From positions 310,001 through 374,000 of the forward strand of contig CBDFLN010000002.1 of the NCBI GenBank assembly GCA_965249215.1: 64,000 nt of DNA. Reading direction: 5' to 3'. Positions 8,114-15,684 of this stretch are shown here, one piece after another. Under the pieces are notes generated by a model. That model saw only the letters and a list, made by a program, of their open reading frames with translations, did not search any database and was not told where the DNA came from. This DNA comes from G963667675 sp965249215. GTDB taxonomy: Bacteria; Chloroflexota; Dehalococcoidia; Lucifugimonadales; UBA3495. Position 1 is the first letter of the stretch, and every line of letters begins with the position of its first letter. The position numbers and the translations under genes are program-made.

Positions 8114-9151
8114 GTGCAAGCTGTCTACATAGAGTCCCACGGCGGCCCCGAGGTCTTGACCTATGGTCAACGGCCGGAACCCGAGATGCAGCCTCACCAG
8201 GTCAAGGTCCGGGTTCGCGCCGCGGGCCTGAACCGCTTGGACCTATACACACGGGAAGGGGGCCGCGGCCTGCGCCGGGACTTCCCGCCGCCGCTGATTC
8301 TCGGGGGCGACTGCGCCGGCGATGTCGTAGACGCCGGTAGCCAAGCCGGGCCCTTCCAGGCTGGAGACCGGGTGCTGGTTAACCCCAGGTTGACCTGCCA
8401 GCAATGTCCCAGCTGTCTCTCGGGCCGGGACGACCTTTGCCCCAAGTCTGAGTTCATGGGGACCGCGATTGACGGCAGCTACGCCGAGATGGTCGCCGTT
8501 CCCGCGGCCAACCTCCACGCCATCGACGACAATGTTTCTTATCTTCAGGCCGCCGCCGTCCCCACCACGTTCCTGCCCGTCTGGAATCTACTCATCCGGC
8601 GCATGGAGCTTAAGCCCTGGGAAACCGTGCTGGTCCTGTCCGCCTCCGCCGGGGTAGGCGCCGCCGCCATCCAGGTGGCCAAGAACGTGGTCGGGGCCAC
8701 CGTAATTGCCACAACCAGCACGCCCAATAAGGCCGCCAAAGCCATCGACTCGGGCGCCGATGCCGTCATCAACTACAACGAAGAGGACATTACCGAGCGG
8801 GCCCGCTCTTTGACCGGCGGCCTGGGGGTAGACGTCGTGGTCGACCACGTGGGGGCTGACTTCTTCCCCAAGGCCTTTAGCGCCCTGCGCCCCGGCGGCC
8901 GCTACGGCATCTGCGGCGCCACCACCGGCCTGCGTACCGAGTTGCACCTTGGCCTGCTCTTCAGTCAGCAAAAGCAGATTTACGGCGCTTTCATGGGCAC
9001 CAAAGAAGACATGAGGCAGATTACTGCCGTCCTCAACCTGGGCGCGATACTTCCGGCCATCGACCGCACCTTCCCCCTGGCCCAGGCCGCCGACGCCCAC
9101 CGGACTATGGAGCAGACCAACTTCTTCGGCAAGCTGCTCCTTACCGTTTAG
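8114..9151 (+). CDS. zinc-type alcohol dehydrogenase / quinone oxidoreductase-like MDR protein
   Basis: A 345-residue medium-chain dehydrogenase/reductase. The GroES-like N-terminal domain contains GGDCAGDVVDAG and a structural-zinc loop CQQCPSCLSGRDDLC near residues 96-110. The Rossmann part has ASAGVGAAAIQVAK near 178-191, typical for NAD(P)H binding. Start is GTG 8114 behind GGCGAGG. Substrate cannot be told from sequence. It converges with the DNA glycosylase, with an 11-base overlap of the 3' ends. Confidence 0.88.
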   Translation: MQAVYIESHGGPEVLTYGQRPEPEMQPHQVKVRVRAAGLNRLDLYTREGGRGLRRDFPPPLILGGDCAGDVVDAGSQAGPFQAGDRVLVNPRLTCQQCPSCLSGRDDLCPKSEFMGTAIDGSYAEMVAVPAANLHAIDDNVSYLQAAAVPTTFLPVWNLLIRRMELKPWETVLVLSASAGVGAAAIQVAKNVVGATVIATTSTPNKAAKAIDSGADAVINYNEEDITERARSLTGGLGVDVVVDHVGADFFPKAFSALRPGGRYGICGATTGLRTELHLGLLFSQQKQIYGAFMGTKEDMRQITAVLNLGAILPAIDRTFPLAQAADAHRTMEQTNFFGKLLLTV

Positions 9152-10031
9152 AAGGCTGCCTAGACGTCTGCTTTGACGTCTGGCGCTCCAACCGCCGGCC
9201 GTGGAACAGGTACTGCTGGGCGTATCCCCCGTACCGGCCGAAGTGCTCCTGGGCCCACTCCAGCAATACCCTGTCCGGTGGCGTCTTCTGGCCCGGAAAG
9301 TACCACTCCCCCAGCGCCCGCCGTATCCATACGTCTATGGGAAACGCCTCCAGCTTCTCCAGGGAGAACACCGCGATGCAATCTGCTATCTTGGAGCCTA
9401 TCCCCGGACACTCCATTAGCCTGGCCTTGGCCTCCGGATAAGGAATCCCCACCAGTTTCGCCAGGTCCAACGCTCCCTCAGCCACCATGCAGGCTGCCTT
9501 GTCAACGTAGGGGGCTCGGAAGCCCAGGCCCAGCCGCCGGAGTTCCATCTCGCCGGCCCCGGCAAGCCGCGGCGGTGTGGGGAATGTGTGCCTCGTATGG
9601 CCGTCCAACTCAATGGGATTCCCGTAAGCCTCCGACATCCGTTCCACCACCAGGTGGATGCGGGGGATGTTGGAGTTGGCCGAGCAGATGAAGCTGACCA
9701 GGCACTCCCACGGGTCGATTCTGAGCAGCCGCAGGCCGGGGTAACGGTCGATCATGGCCGCGACGCGGGGGTCCCGGCCAATCTCGGCGTATATCTCTCT
9801 GATGTCGTCGTCCAGCCGGAGGTAGCTGTGCAGCAGGGGAGCTACCTGAGTCTCGGGCCCGGGCCGGCTGTGGAACTCGAGGCCCCCGCCCGCCTGACGA
9901 ACCTTGACCAGGTTGCCCCCGACCACGCCGAAATACCAGCCGTCCTCGCGCCGCCAACGGTGGGACTGGCCGCTCTCCAGGCTTGCAGCCAGGTCTAAAG
10001 GTTGTTCAACTACCACCAACGCCGCATCCAC
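9141..10031 (-). CDS. OGG1-type 8-oxoguanine DNA glycosylase/AP lyase
   Basis: A 296-residue HhH-GPD glycosylase that removes 8-oxoguanine from DNA. The hairpin-helix-hairpin segment CPGIGSKIADCIAVF is at 208-222, with the Schiff-base lysine K214 and the catalytic aspartate D233 in FPIDVWIRRAL. An N-terminal OGG1-like domain (about 10-110) includes GQSHRWRRE and FICSANSNIPRI. The set resembles OGG1 more than MutY or EndoIII, and no Fe-S cysteine loop is seen. The start is GTG 10031, only four bases after a TATAAT box. Confidence 0.9.
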   Translation of the reverse strand: MDAALVVVEQPLDLAASLESGQSHRWRREDGWYFGVVGGNLVKVRQAGGGLEFHSRPGPETQVAPLLHSYLRLDDDIREIYAEIGRDPRVAAMIDRYPGLRLLRIDPWECLVSFICSANSNIPRIHLVVERMSEAYGNPIELDGHTRHTFPTPPRLAGAGEMELRRLGLGFRAPYVDKAACMVAEGALDLAKLVGIPYPEAKARLMECPGIGSKIADCIAVFSLEKLEAFPIDVWIRRALGEWYFPGQKTPPDRVLLEWAQEHFGRYGGYAQQYLFHGRRLERQTSKQTSRQPSKR

Positions 10032-10035
10032 GCCT

Positions 10036-10041
10036 ATTATA
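10036..10041 (-). promoter_or_regulatory. -10 box abutting the DNA glycosylase start
   Basis: TATAAT on the minus strand ends four bases before the GTG start at 10031, with no room for a Shine-Dalgarno. Either the transcript is leaderless or translation begins further in. Confidence 0.45.
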
Positions 10042-10220
10042 GCCCAAGTAACGGGTTATGTATGGGTAGGAGTATGGACACTGTATCTCTCTTGGATGCT
10101 TGGACCCAGCAACGGCATGATACCACTGCGGAGGGCAACAGTGACTCGAACAAATAGGAGGCAGGGCTGATCCTTCTCTGCACTACCGCCCACCAATCCC
10201 CTAGTTCGATCCCCATCGCT

Positions 10221-10286
10221 CCCCCCCCCCCCCCCGGCCAGCATAGGTTCGCTGAGACCTATGATTTCAACGCGGGGGGGGGGGGG
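10221..10286. repeat. poly-C / palindrome / poly-G nested inverted repeat
   Basis: Fifteen C (10221-10235) and thirteen G (10274-10286) bracket a perfect 7-bp inverted repeat, CATAGGT (10242-10248) and ACCTATG (10257-10263), with an 8-base loop. The strand could fold as one long hairpin or form G-quadruplex/i-motif structures. Homopolymer length may vary or be an assembly artefact. Confidence 0.7.
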
Positions 10287-10373
10287 CAACTACTTGACAA
10301 AAGTTAAGTACCTGCCAAAACTTTACGTAACGTCATAAGAGGTCATTACAAACAGTGAGAGCGGAGGCTAATC

Positions 10374-10589
10374 ATGGAGGACAGCCTGGAGCGTATGTAC
10401 AGCATCGACCAGGTAGTGGAGATCACGGGCCTCAGTCGCCCGTCGATATACCGCTTACTGAAGGACCCGGTTACTCCATTTCCGCGCCCCTGCCTTGCAG
10501 GACGCCGAGCCTCACGTTGGTTCGAGAGCGAGTTGAAGGCTTGGCAAGAGAAGAAGCGCGCGGACCGGGATGCGGGTGTTGACAGCTAA
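10374..10589 (+). CDS. AlpA-family helix-turn-helix regulator / excisionase-like
   Basis: A 71-residue MerR-like HTH protein: YSIDQVVEITGLSRPSIYRLL, then FPRPCLAGRRASRWFESELKAW, which is the AlpA pattern. Such proteins control integrase expression or act as excisionases in P4-like islands. ATG 10374 follows GGAGG. It lies at the end of the element opposite the integrase. Confidence 0.85.
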   Translation: MEDSLERMYSIDQVVEITGLSRPSIYRLLKDPVTPFPRPCLAGRRASRWFESELKAWQEKKRADRDAGVDS

Positions 10590-10675
10590 GAGAAACGTCG
10601 AGACAAAAGGCGGCGCCCGGTCGCACCCGGACGCCGCAAGAGCATTTGACCCCCCGTTCCATTCGAGGATTCGCT

Positions 10676-13087
10676 ATGCCCAGTACCTATTGTAGCACCG
10701 GGCCGGAATCCGCGCGGATCGGCGCTGCGCCCGACGCGCAGGTCGGCGCTGTGCCCCCTCCCGACTTTTCCGGCATCGCCGTTACCCGGTACGCGAACGC
10801 GTACGACAATCAGGGACAGCCATCGAATCTCCAAGCAATTCTCGATGAGATCAGGTCCAGCGCTCTCAAAAAAACCGTCGAATGGTTGCGGACCCTAAAC
10901 AAGCCGGAGTACGACCGGGCCAAGCCACAGCTCCCCGCCGTCACTTTCTCCGGCAAGTTTGAACGCCGGGCTATTGCTGGCTTAATTGAGCACTCCCGTA
11001 TTGTAGTCCTAGACTTGGACCACCTGGACGATCCCGAAGCACTGAAAGCCCAGCTTGCCGCCAATCCAGCCGTTCTTTCAGTCTTTACGTCTCCCAGCGG
11101 CACCGGCCTCAAAATCTTAATCGCCTGCACTGCGCCGGAAAACGTCAAGAACCCGAACGCAAAATGGTGGGGACGCAAACACCTGGATTTTTGGCAATCT
11201 GCCATCTTGACGCTGCCCGCCGAGTTGCAAAAGACCGTTGACCCGTCCGGCAAGGATGTATCCCGGTTATGTTTCCTCTCCTGGGACCCGCACCCCTATA
11301 TCATCCCGGAGGAACAACGACCTACTCCGATTCTCCCCACGTCTCAGGCCAGGGTAGATACGCCCGATACACCAGACCTAGCGACGGCCACAGATGCCGA
11401 CAAAGCCAAAGATGCACTTGGCTATCTGGCCCAGAAGAAAGTGGCCGAGGACGATTCCCATTTTCTAGCCGTCGCCAACTGCCTTAAAGCCATGGGGCAT
11501 CGCTTCGCCGAATTCGACTCTTGGGCAGCCCAGGCCGGGTGCTCCTGCACCGACCGGCAGCAACGCTGGGAGTCCCTCAGTCCAGCCGATCATGATTACA
11601 GCGCAATCATCGGGCTAGCGTGGAACATGGATTGGCGGCTGGCGCAGTCCACTGATGACATCCTCCGCGATGCCTTGGGAGACGAATGCCAAGACATGCA
11701 GGAAGACGCAAACCATCAGACGAGAGGCAAGAGGCCGAAGGAAAAAACGCATTCGATGTTCAATTCGGACCAGCCGCGGGACGGCATTTCCGGGCATTGG
11801 GTAGTCGAAACCTGCGGCGACTCGCTTCGGTCCTACTTGGACACCTTCGCGGTAAAAACCCCCGCCGGGTTGTGGGTTCCATATCAAAGCCGCGCCCTTG
11901 ATAGCAAATCGGCACTCGGCAGCGTTATCCAAAGTCGCGGTGCCGAAACGGGCTGCCCCGTGGAAGCGCAGCCCTGGCTGACACCGAAAGTCTATGCCGG
12001 CATCATCGAGCAAGTTCACATCGCCAAGCGCGACGGCAAGTTCAAAGAATTGGACCCGCTAGAGATGGCTCAAATGCCCATCGTCCCATATTCCGATGGC
12101 TCTCATCAACACCTCGACCGACCAGACCTGGCCGCTGCCTGCCGGTGCGATCTAAATGGGATTGGGTGGTTAGACTTGGGGTGGCGCATCCCGCCCGTTG
12201 ATTGGGAGCTGCTCGATAAGCCGCCCACTCTATTCGAGCAGTTTCCCGAAGGGGTGTTCCGATTACTGGCTCGGTACTTGCATGGCCCACAGAAAGCGCA
12301 AGACATCGTGCGCGCCGTAGTAGCGGATGCGGGCAAGCCAGCACTCGCCTTAGCCCTGTGTCAAGCCCTCCCGGGGGCAGCAGTCCATATAGATGCAGCC
12401 ACTCACTTTGAGCCAGGGCGCAGCCGCTTCACCCCAGGACTCATCCCCCTGACCGAAGCTCGGATCGTCGTCTACGACGAAATGGGCCGCAGTGAGGCAT
12501 CCTTAACCCGCTCGATTTTCTCCATGTCTGACCCCTATGTTCCCATCGAAAAGAAGGGCAGGGACATGGCACGTGCTCCACGCATTGGCTCTGGCCTATT
12601 CATCGGGCACAGTTTCCCCGACGTCGACTTGTCCGAACAGGGAACCGACCAGCGCGTCGGGGCGGTTTGGGACTTCCCCTCATTGCAAGCTATATCCGCC
12701 GATATGCGGGACCTCTGGCTCACCGCCAAACAGACCGCACGTCTTCGAGCTTGGATCATATGGCTTGCTATGCAAACCTGGGGAACCCGGAACGCTAAAC
12801 CCTGGCTCACCCCGGAACGGAGCGAGTTGCTCAAAACCGAGTTCATCCCCCAGGCGGTTACGGTGCTGCGCGAGACCTTCCAGCATCGAAGTCCTGACGA
12901 ACTGATCCCGTCCAAGGAAATTGACCAGGCATTTAAAGACGCTGGTGTGGCTGTACCCAAAACCAAGGCTAAGTCGAAAGTTGTTCAGCAGGCTTGGCCG
13001 AAAGCACAGAACAGCAGCGACGGCACGACAAGGGGGTGGAAAGGGATCGGCAATGCGGAGACGATAGAGGGGATAAGTAGATTGTGA
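10676..13087 (+). CDS. VirE_N/BT4734-type primase-helicase-like replication protein
   Basis: About 803 residues from ATG 10676, preferred over the upstream TTG 10646 because GAGG sits 7 bases before it. The N-terminal half resembles the VirE N-terminal (BT4734-like) primase domain: VLDLDHLDD at 111-119 and SPSGTGLKI at 139-147. The C-terminal half looks like a phage or plasmid D5-like helicase with a degenerate P-loop (VVADAGKPALAL, near 546) and an acidic Walker-B-like IVVYDEMG (near 598). It probably starts replication of the element. Iteron-like repeats follow directly. The missing canonical Walker A is unusual. Confidence 0.75.
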   Translation: MPSTYCSTGPESARIGAAPDAQVGAVPPPDFSGIAVTRYANAYDNQGQPSNLQAILDEIRSSALKKTVEWLRTLNKPEYDRAKPQLPAVTFSGKFERRAIAGLIEHSRIVVLDLDHLDDPEALKAQLAANPAVLSVFTSPSGTGLKILIACTAPENVKNPNAKWWGRKHLDFWQSAILTLPAELQKTVDPSGKDVSRLCFLSWDPHPYIIPEEQRPTPILPTSQARVDTPDTPDLATATDADKAKDALGYLAQKKVAEDDSHFLAVANCLKAMGHRFAEFDSWAAQAGCSCTDRQQRWESLSPADHDYSAIIGLAWNMDWRLAQSTDDILRDALGDECQDMQEDANHQTRGKRPKEKTHSMFNSDQPRDGISGHWVVETCGDSLRSYLDTFAVKTPAGLWVPYQSRALDSKSALGSVIQSRGAETGCPVEAQPWLTPKVYAGIIEQVHIAKRDGKFKELDPLEMAQMPIVPYSDGSHQHLDRPDLAAACRCDLNGIGWLDLGWRIPPVDWELLDKPPTLFEQFPEGVFRLLARYLHGPQKAQDIVRAVVADAGKPALALALCQALPGAAVHIDAATHFEPGRSRFTPGLIPLTEARIVVYDEMGRSEASLTRSIFSMSDPYVPIEKKGRDMARAPRIGSGLFIGHSFPDVDLSEQGTDQRVGAVWDFPSLQAISADMRDLWLTAKQTARLRAWIIWLAMQTWGTRNAKPWLTPERSELLKTEFIPQAVTVLRETFQHRSPDELIPSKEIDQAFKDAGVAVPKTKAKSKVVQQAWPKAQNSSDGTTRGWKGIGNAETIEGISRL

Positions 13088-13100
13088 ACATGCTCCAGTA

Positions 13101-13258
13101 TTACGTCAATTACGTCAATTGCGGAGGTTTATGCCTAATACCATTCCAACTCCGTAGATTCCTACGGAGTTCTGACGGAGTTGGAGTTAATTCCGTAGTG
13201 CCTAGCTCTAGCTATAAATCGCCTGTTGGCTACGGAATTGACGGAGTTGACGGAATAC
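13101..13258. repeat. iteron-like repeat cluster (candidate replication origin)
   Basis: A tandem 9-bp repeat TTACGTCAA (13101-13109, 13110-13118) is followed by a perfect 10-bp inverted repeat AACTCCGTAG (13148-13157) / CTACGGAGTT (13162-13171). Further copies of ACGGAGTT or ACGGAATT lie at 13175, 13232 and 13241. Such repeats next to a replication-initiator gene are typical of iteron origins. The role is inferred from position. Confidence 0.6.
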
Positions 13259-13435
13259 TGGCCAGGGCAGCTCCGGGATCACTGCTGGATCGACACGGGG
13301 CGGCGGTCCAAAGGGCTGAATCCGGGCGACCGAATCCGGTTCAAGGCGGTGCTAGTCCGCTACTCAACAATCCACCCTGAAAGCGGGTTACGGGAACAAG
13401 CCGTTAGGCCCGGTATCCCCAGGCGGTTGACGTAG
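13226..13435 (+). CDS. small OB-fold-like protein (possibly truncated)
   Basis: A 69-residue frame opening at TTG 13226 without a good SD. The stretch DHCWIDTGRRSKGLNPGDRI followed by RFKAVLVRY resembles small OB-fold-like phage or plasmid proteins (pattern DHxWI ... L.PGDRIRF.A.V..Y). Its first residues (TELTELTE) are encoded by the iteron-like repeat, so the N-terminus may be false and the gene may be a remnant. Confidence 0.35.
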   Translation: MATELTELTEYWPGQLRDHCWIDTGRRSKGLNPGDRIRFKAVLVRYSTIHPESGLREQAVRPGIPRRLT

Positions 13436-13465
13436 CTTTCACGGGTTCTGCGATAGGATAAACGG

Positions 13466-13843
13466 ATGGGATCACAAGCTATAATGGTGTTCCAGGCTTT
13501 CGCAGCGTTGAAGGCCATACTCCGACTCGAGATCCAGGGCTTTGAATCAGCCCCGGACCGCTGGGGCGTAGTCGTTCATCGTCCCCCTCACTCGCCTGGT
13601 ATACCGGCCATCGCCAGGTTGATATTCCTCTGGTTCCAGCATACCGACGCCGTGAGAGCGGTCGCCTCGGTTAGCTGGCAATTGTGGGGAAGGGTTGGCA
13701 GTTTATCCCCGCCTAGAACCGTGGCCCCTTGCCCCAATCTCGCTGAAATAGGCGAGAACCTGACTGAGTTAGTCGCGTCTTCAAATCCCGGCCCCGCGAG
13801 AGGCCGGAATTTTCTATTGGCCTGGGGGACCCATGCCGGATAG
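13466..13843 (+). CDS. hypothetical protein
   Basis: A 125-residue frame from ATG 13466, overlapping the next gene's start by 11 bases. The first 60 residues are fairly hydrophobic; no motif is recognised. It fills the gap between the origin-like repeats and the HTH gene, but coding bias is not compelling. Confidence 0.3.
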   Translation: MGSQAIMVFQAFAALKAILRLEIQGFESAPDRWGVVVHRPPHSPGIPAIARLIFLWFQHTDAVRAVASVSWQLWGRVGSLSPPRTVAPCPNLAEIGENLTELVASSNPGPARGRNFLLAWGTHAG

Positions 13844-14573
13844 CGGGGAGCGGAACCGGCAAATTGCCCTCACAGTGCCCACCGGCCATTGTCGCCGGTG
13901 CAATAGCCGTTCCCGCCTGAACTATCTGGCCCTGCCGTCGCTTGTGAGACGCGGGGCTATCGTTGTCAAGGGCCGTTGCGAGGAATGCGGGCAACCCGTG
14001 GCGGCTTTCTACGCTGGTACACCAATGGACGATTTCCGGGGAGCGCGGCTGGCTCCCGAGTATCTCGCTTTCATGGTGATGGGGATGCGGTCGGGCTATA
14101 AGGCGGGCCAAGAGGGCAGTCAAGCCCGCCGAAACGACGACATTCTGAGAGTTCAACAACGGCTCGGACTGAGTTACAGGGAGCTTTCCGCCTTGTTCAA
14201 CCTAAGCATAGGCCGCGTGGGAGCTGCATTGGCGGATGCCCGAAGGCGAGCCGTTGACACTGAGTTACAGGACGAAATACGCAAAGCCAGCAGGTCCAAG
14301 ACGCTAGGCCAGTTGGCGGAGCAATTCGGGTTGAGCAAACAGGAAGTCCGGGACGCCATCGCCCAGGCTCGCAAACGCCAAGACGATGAGGACCAGGACG
14401 CTCGAATGCTGGCTTGGCGGGACGGCCGTTTGCGGGGGCGGCGAGGCCAGAGGAGCCGGACCAGTGGGTGGAGCTATGCTCGGATCGCCCGCAAATTCGA
14501 CCTAGACCGAATGGAAGTCCGCGACCGAATAAGAGAGGCCCGCCGTAGGGCCGACAAAAAGACAGTCGCATAA
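13833..14573 (+). CDS. zinc-finger plus repeated helix-turn-helix protein
   Basis: A 246-residue basic protein. The N-terminus has CRRC (near 20-23) and CEEC (near 49-52), a likely zinc knuckle. Three sigma-like HTH units follow: LGLSYRELSALFNLSIGRVG, TLGQLAEQFGLSKQEVRDAI and WSYARIARKFDLDRMEVRDR, each ending in an ALADARRR/AIAQARKR/RIREARRR-type helix. This internal triplication suggests a multivalent DNA-binding protein that may act at the nearby repeats. No named family is recognised. Confidence 0.65.
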   Translation: MPDSGERNRQIALTVPTGHCRRCNSRSRLNYLALPSLVRRGAIVVKGRCEECGQPVAAFYAGTPMDDFRGARLAPEYLAFMVMGMRSGYKAGQEGSQARRNDDILRVQQRLGLSYRELSALFNLSIGRVGAALADARRRAVDTELQDEIRKASRSKTLGQLAEQFGLSKQEVRDAIAQARKRQDDEDQDARMLAWRDGRLRGRRGQRSRTSGWSYARIARKFDLDRMEVRDRIREARRRADKKTVA

Positions 14574-14583
14574 GGAGACAGAC

Positions 14584-15480
14584 ATGGCGAACACAGCTAA
14601 TCAAACGCAATCCCAGCCACAGCCGGAAGCTCCGGCCCCGGCTTCACAGCCGGAGCAGCCCAAGGAGCAGCAGCCGGAGCAGCCAACAAACGATGCGCCG
14701 TCCAATGGGAGCGGCGATGGGCAAGGTGGGACTGTTGCCCAAGACAAGGCACAAGAGCCGGATGCTCGACCCAACCGCGAGCAAGGCGAGGGCGAGGGCC
14801 AGAGTGACGGTGACGGCGAGGGTGACGGCCAGGGCGAGGGCGACGGCGATGCCGAATCCCAGCAGCCCGCCAATCAGCAGTCGACGGCCAAACCCGCCCC
14901 TCGGCTACAGCTCGAGAATCAGGACGGCGGCGACCATGCCGGCGCAGACGGGGAGGATGGAGACCAAGAAGCCTACTCCGAAATGAAGGAATCGGCGGGT
15001 GGGGGAATGCTGGACTGGGCTGGCTTGGGTGGTGAAGGCCCGGGTGACAAAGAGGATGCCGACGCCGACGCCGATAGTGACGACGTTGCGAGGTCCCAAG
15101 ACGATGGCCCGTCTTTCCCAGAGCTGAGTGGCGGGCTTGGAGCCGGGCTGCTCGGCTTAAATGTGCCGGGCGAGGAACCCGCCGATCCCGATGGCGGTGG
15201 GGAACCCGACTCCGGCGACAACGGGGTCTTGGTGGACCGTCCAGCGAAACGCGAACGTGGACGGCGACAATTCCAGGCTGGGGACGATCCCGATGGCAAG
15301 GTTCACCGTGCGGCGCAGACCCTCGGCCAGCGTGGTGGGATTAAGAGCGGCCAATCCAGGCGGATCAAGAGCATCAAGATCAAGAAACCGGAGACGCAGC
15401 CGGTTTCCCAGGGCGACGCGCCGAAACGACGCAGGCCGCCATGGTTCAACCCGCCGAGGCTGCCAGGCATGAAGGCATGA
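14584..15480 (+). CDS. acidic low-complexity protein
   Basis: A 298-residue protein starting 10 bases after the previous stop behind AAGGAGA. Residues 1-230 are almost entirely P, Q, E, G, D and S, with runs such as GEGEGQSDGDGEGDGQGEG, so predicted disordered and very acidic. The last 65 residues are basic (RRIKSIKIKKPETQ, then KRRRPPWFNPP). The acidic body with a basic tail resembles DNA mimics or scaffold-like phage proteins, but function is unknown. Confidence 0.6.
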   Translation: MANTANQTQSQPQPEAPAPASQPEQPKEQQPEQPTNDAPSNGSGDGQGGTVAQDKAQEPDARPNREQGEGEGQSDGDGEGDGQGEGDGDAESQQPANQQSTAKPAPRLQLENQDGGDHAGADGEDGDQEAYSEMKESAGGGMLDWAGLGGEGPGDKEDADADADSDDVARSQDDGPSFPELSGGLGAGLLGLNVPGEEPADPDGGGEPDSGDNGVLVDRPAKRERGRRQFQAGDDPDGKVHRAAQTLGQRGGIKSGQSRRIKSIKIKKPETQPVSQGDAPKRRRPPWFNPPRLPGMKA

Positions 15481-15521
15481 GAATTAGCTACCAACAGACA
15501 CGCGTGGGGGCAAGTTCTGGT

Positions 15522-15568
15522 CAAGTCGTATCTGAGGGCGACTTGACCACCTTGACCACTCAGATACG
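15522..15568. promoter_or_regulatory. overlapping inverted and tandem repeats (operator-like)
   Basis: Within 47 bp: CAAGTCG (15522-15528) is inverted to CGACTTG (15539-15545); CGTATCTGAG (15527-15536) is inverted to CTCAGATACG (15559-15568); and CTTGACCAC is repeated in tandem (15542-15550, 15551-15559). It lies about 120 bp before the Zot-like ATPase and may be an operator, nick site or secondary origin. The 204-bp gap has no supported gene. Confidence 0.5.
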
Positions 15569-15684
15569 GAAAGTGTGGCAAAGGTGGTTAACCATTTACC
15601 CGCAACGCAAGGGGAAATTGTCTAAGAGAAGACCAACAAAGCTATATAACTATTTCACTTTTGGCGGGGACTGAGGGAGGCTCA

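Larger units (their letters stand above)
10032..10373. other. left-end region of the integrated element, no gene
   Basis: This 342-bp stretch holds no convincing gene. It contains the glycosylase promoter, a 10-bp sequence TGTATGGGTA (10059-10068) repeated next to the integrase, a homopolymer-flanked palindrome, and a TTGACA at about 10295 that may serve the alpA promoter. A segment near 10190-10215 (TAGTTCGATCCCC) resembles a tRNA T-loop but does not fold as one. Confidence 0.5.

Noticed and set aside
10185..10215. tRNA 3'-end-like sequence (TAGTTCGATCCCC) as the integration site
   Set aside because: The putative T-stem does not pair and no matching 5' acceptor half lies upstream.
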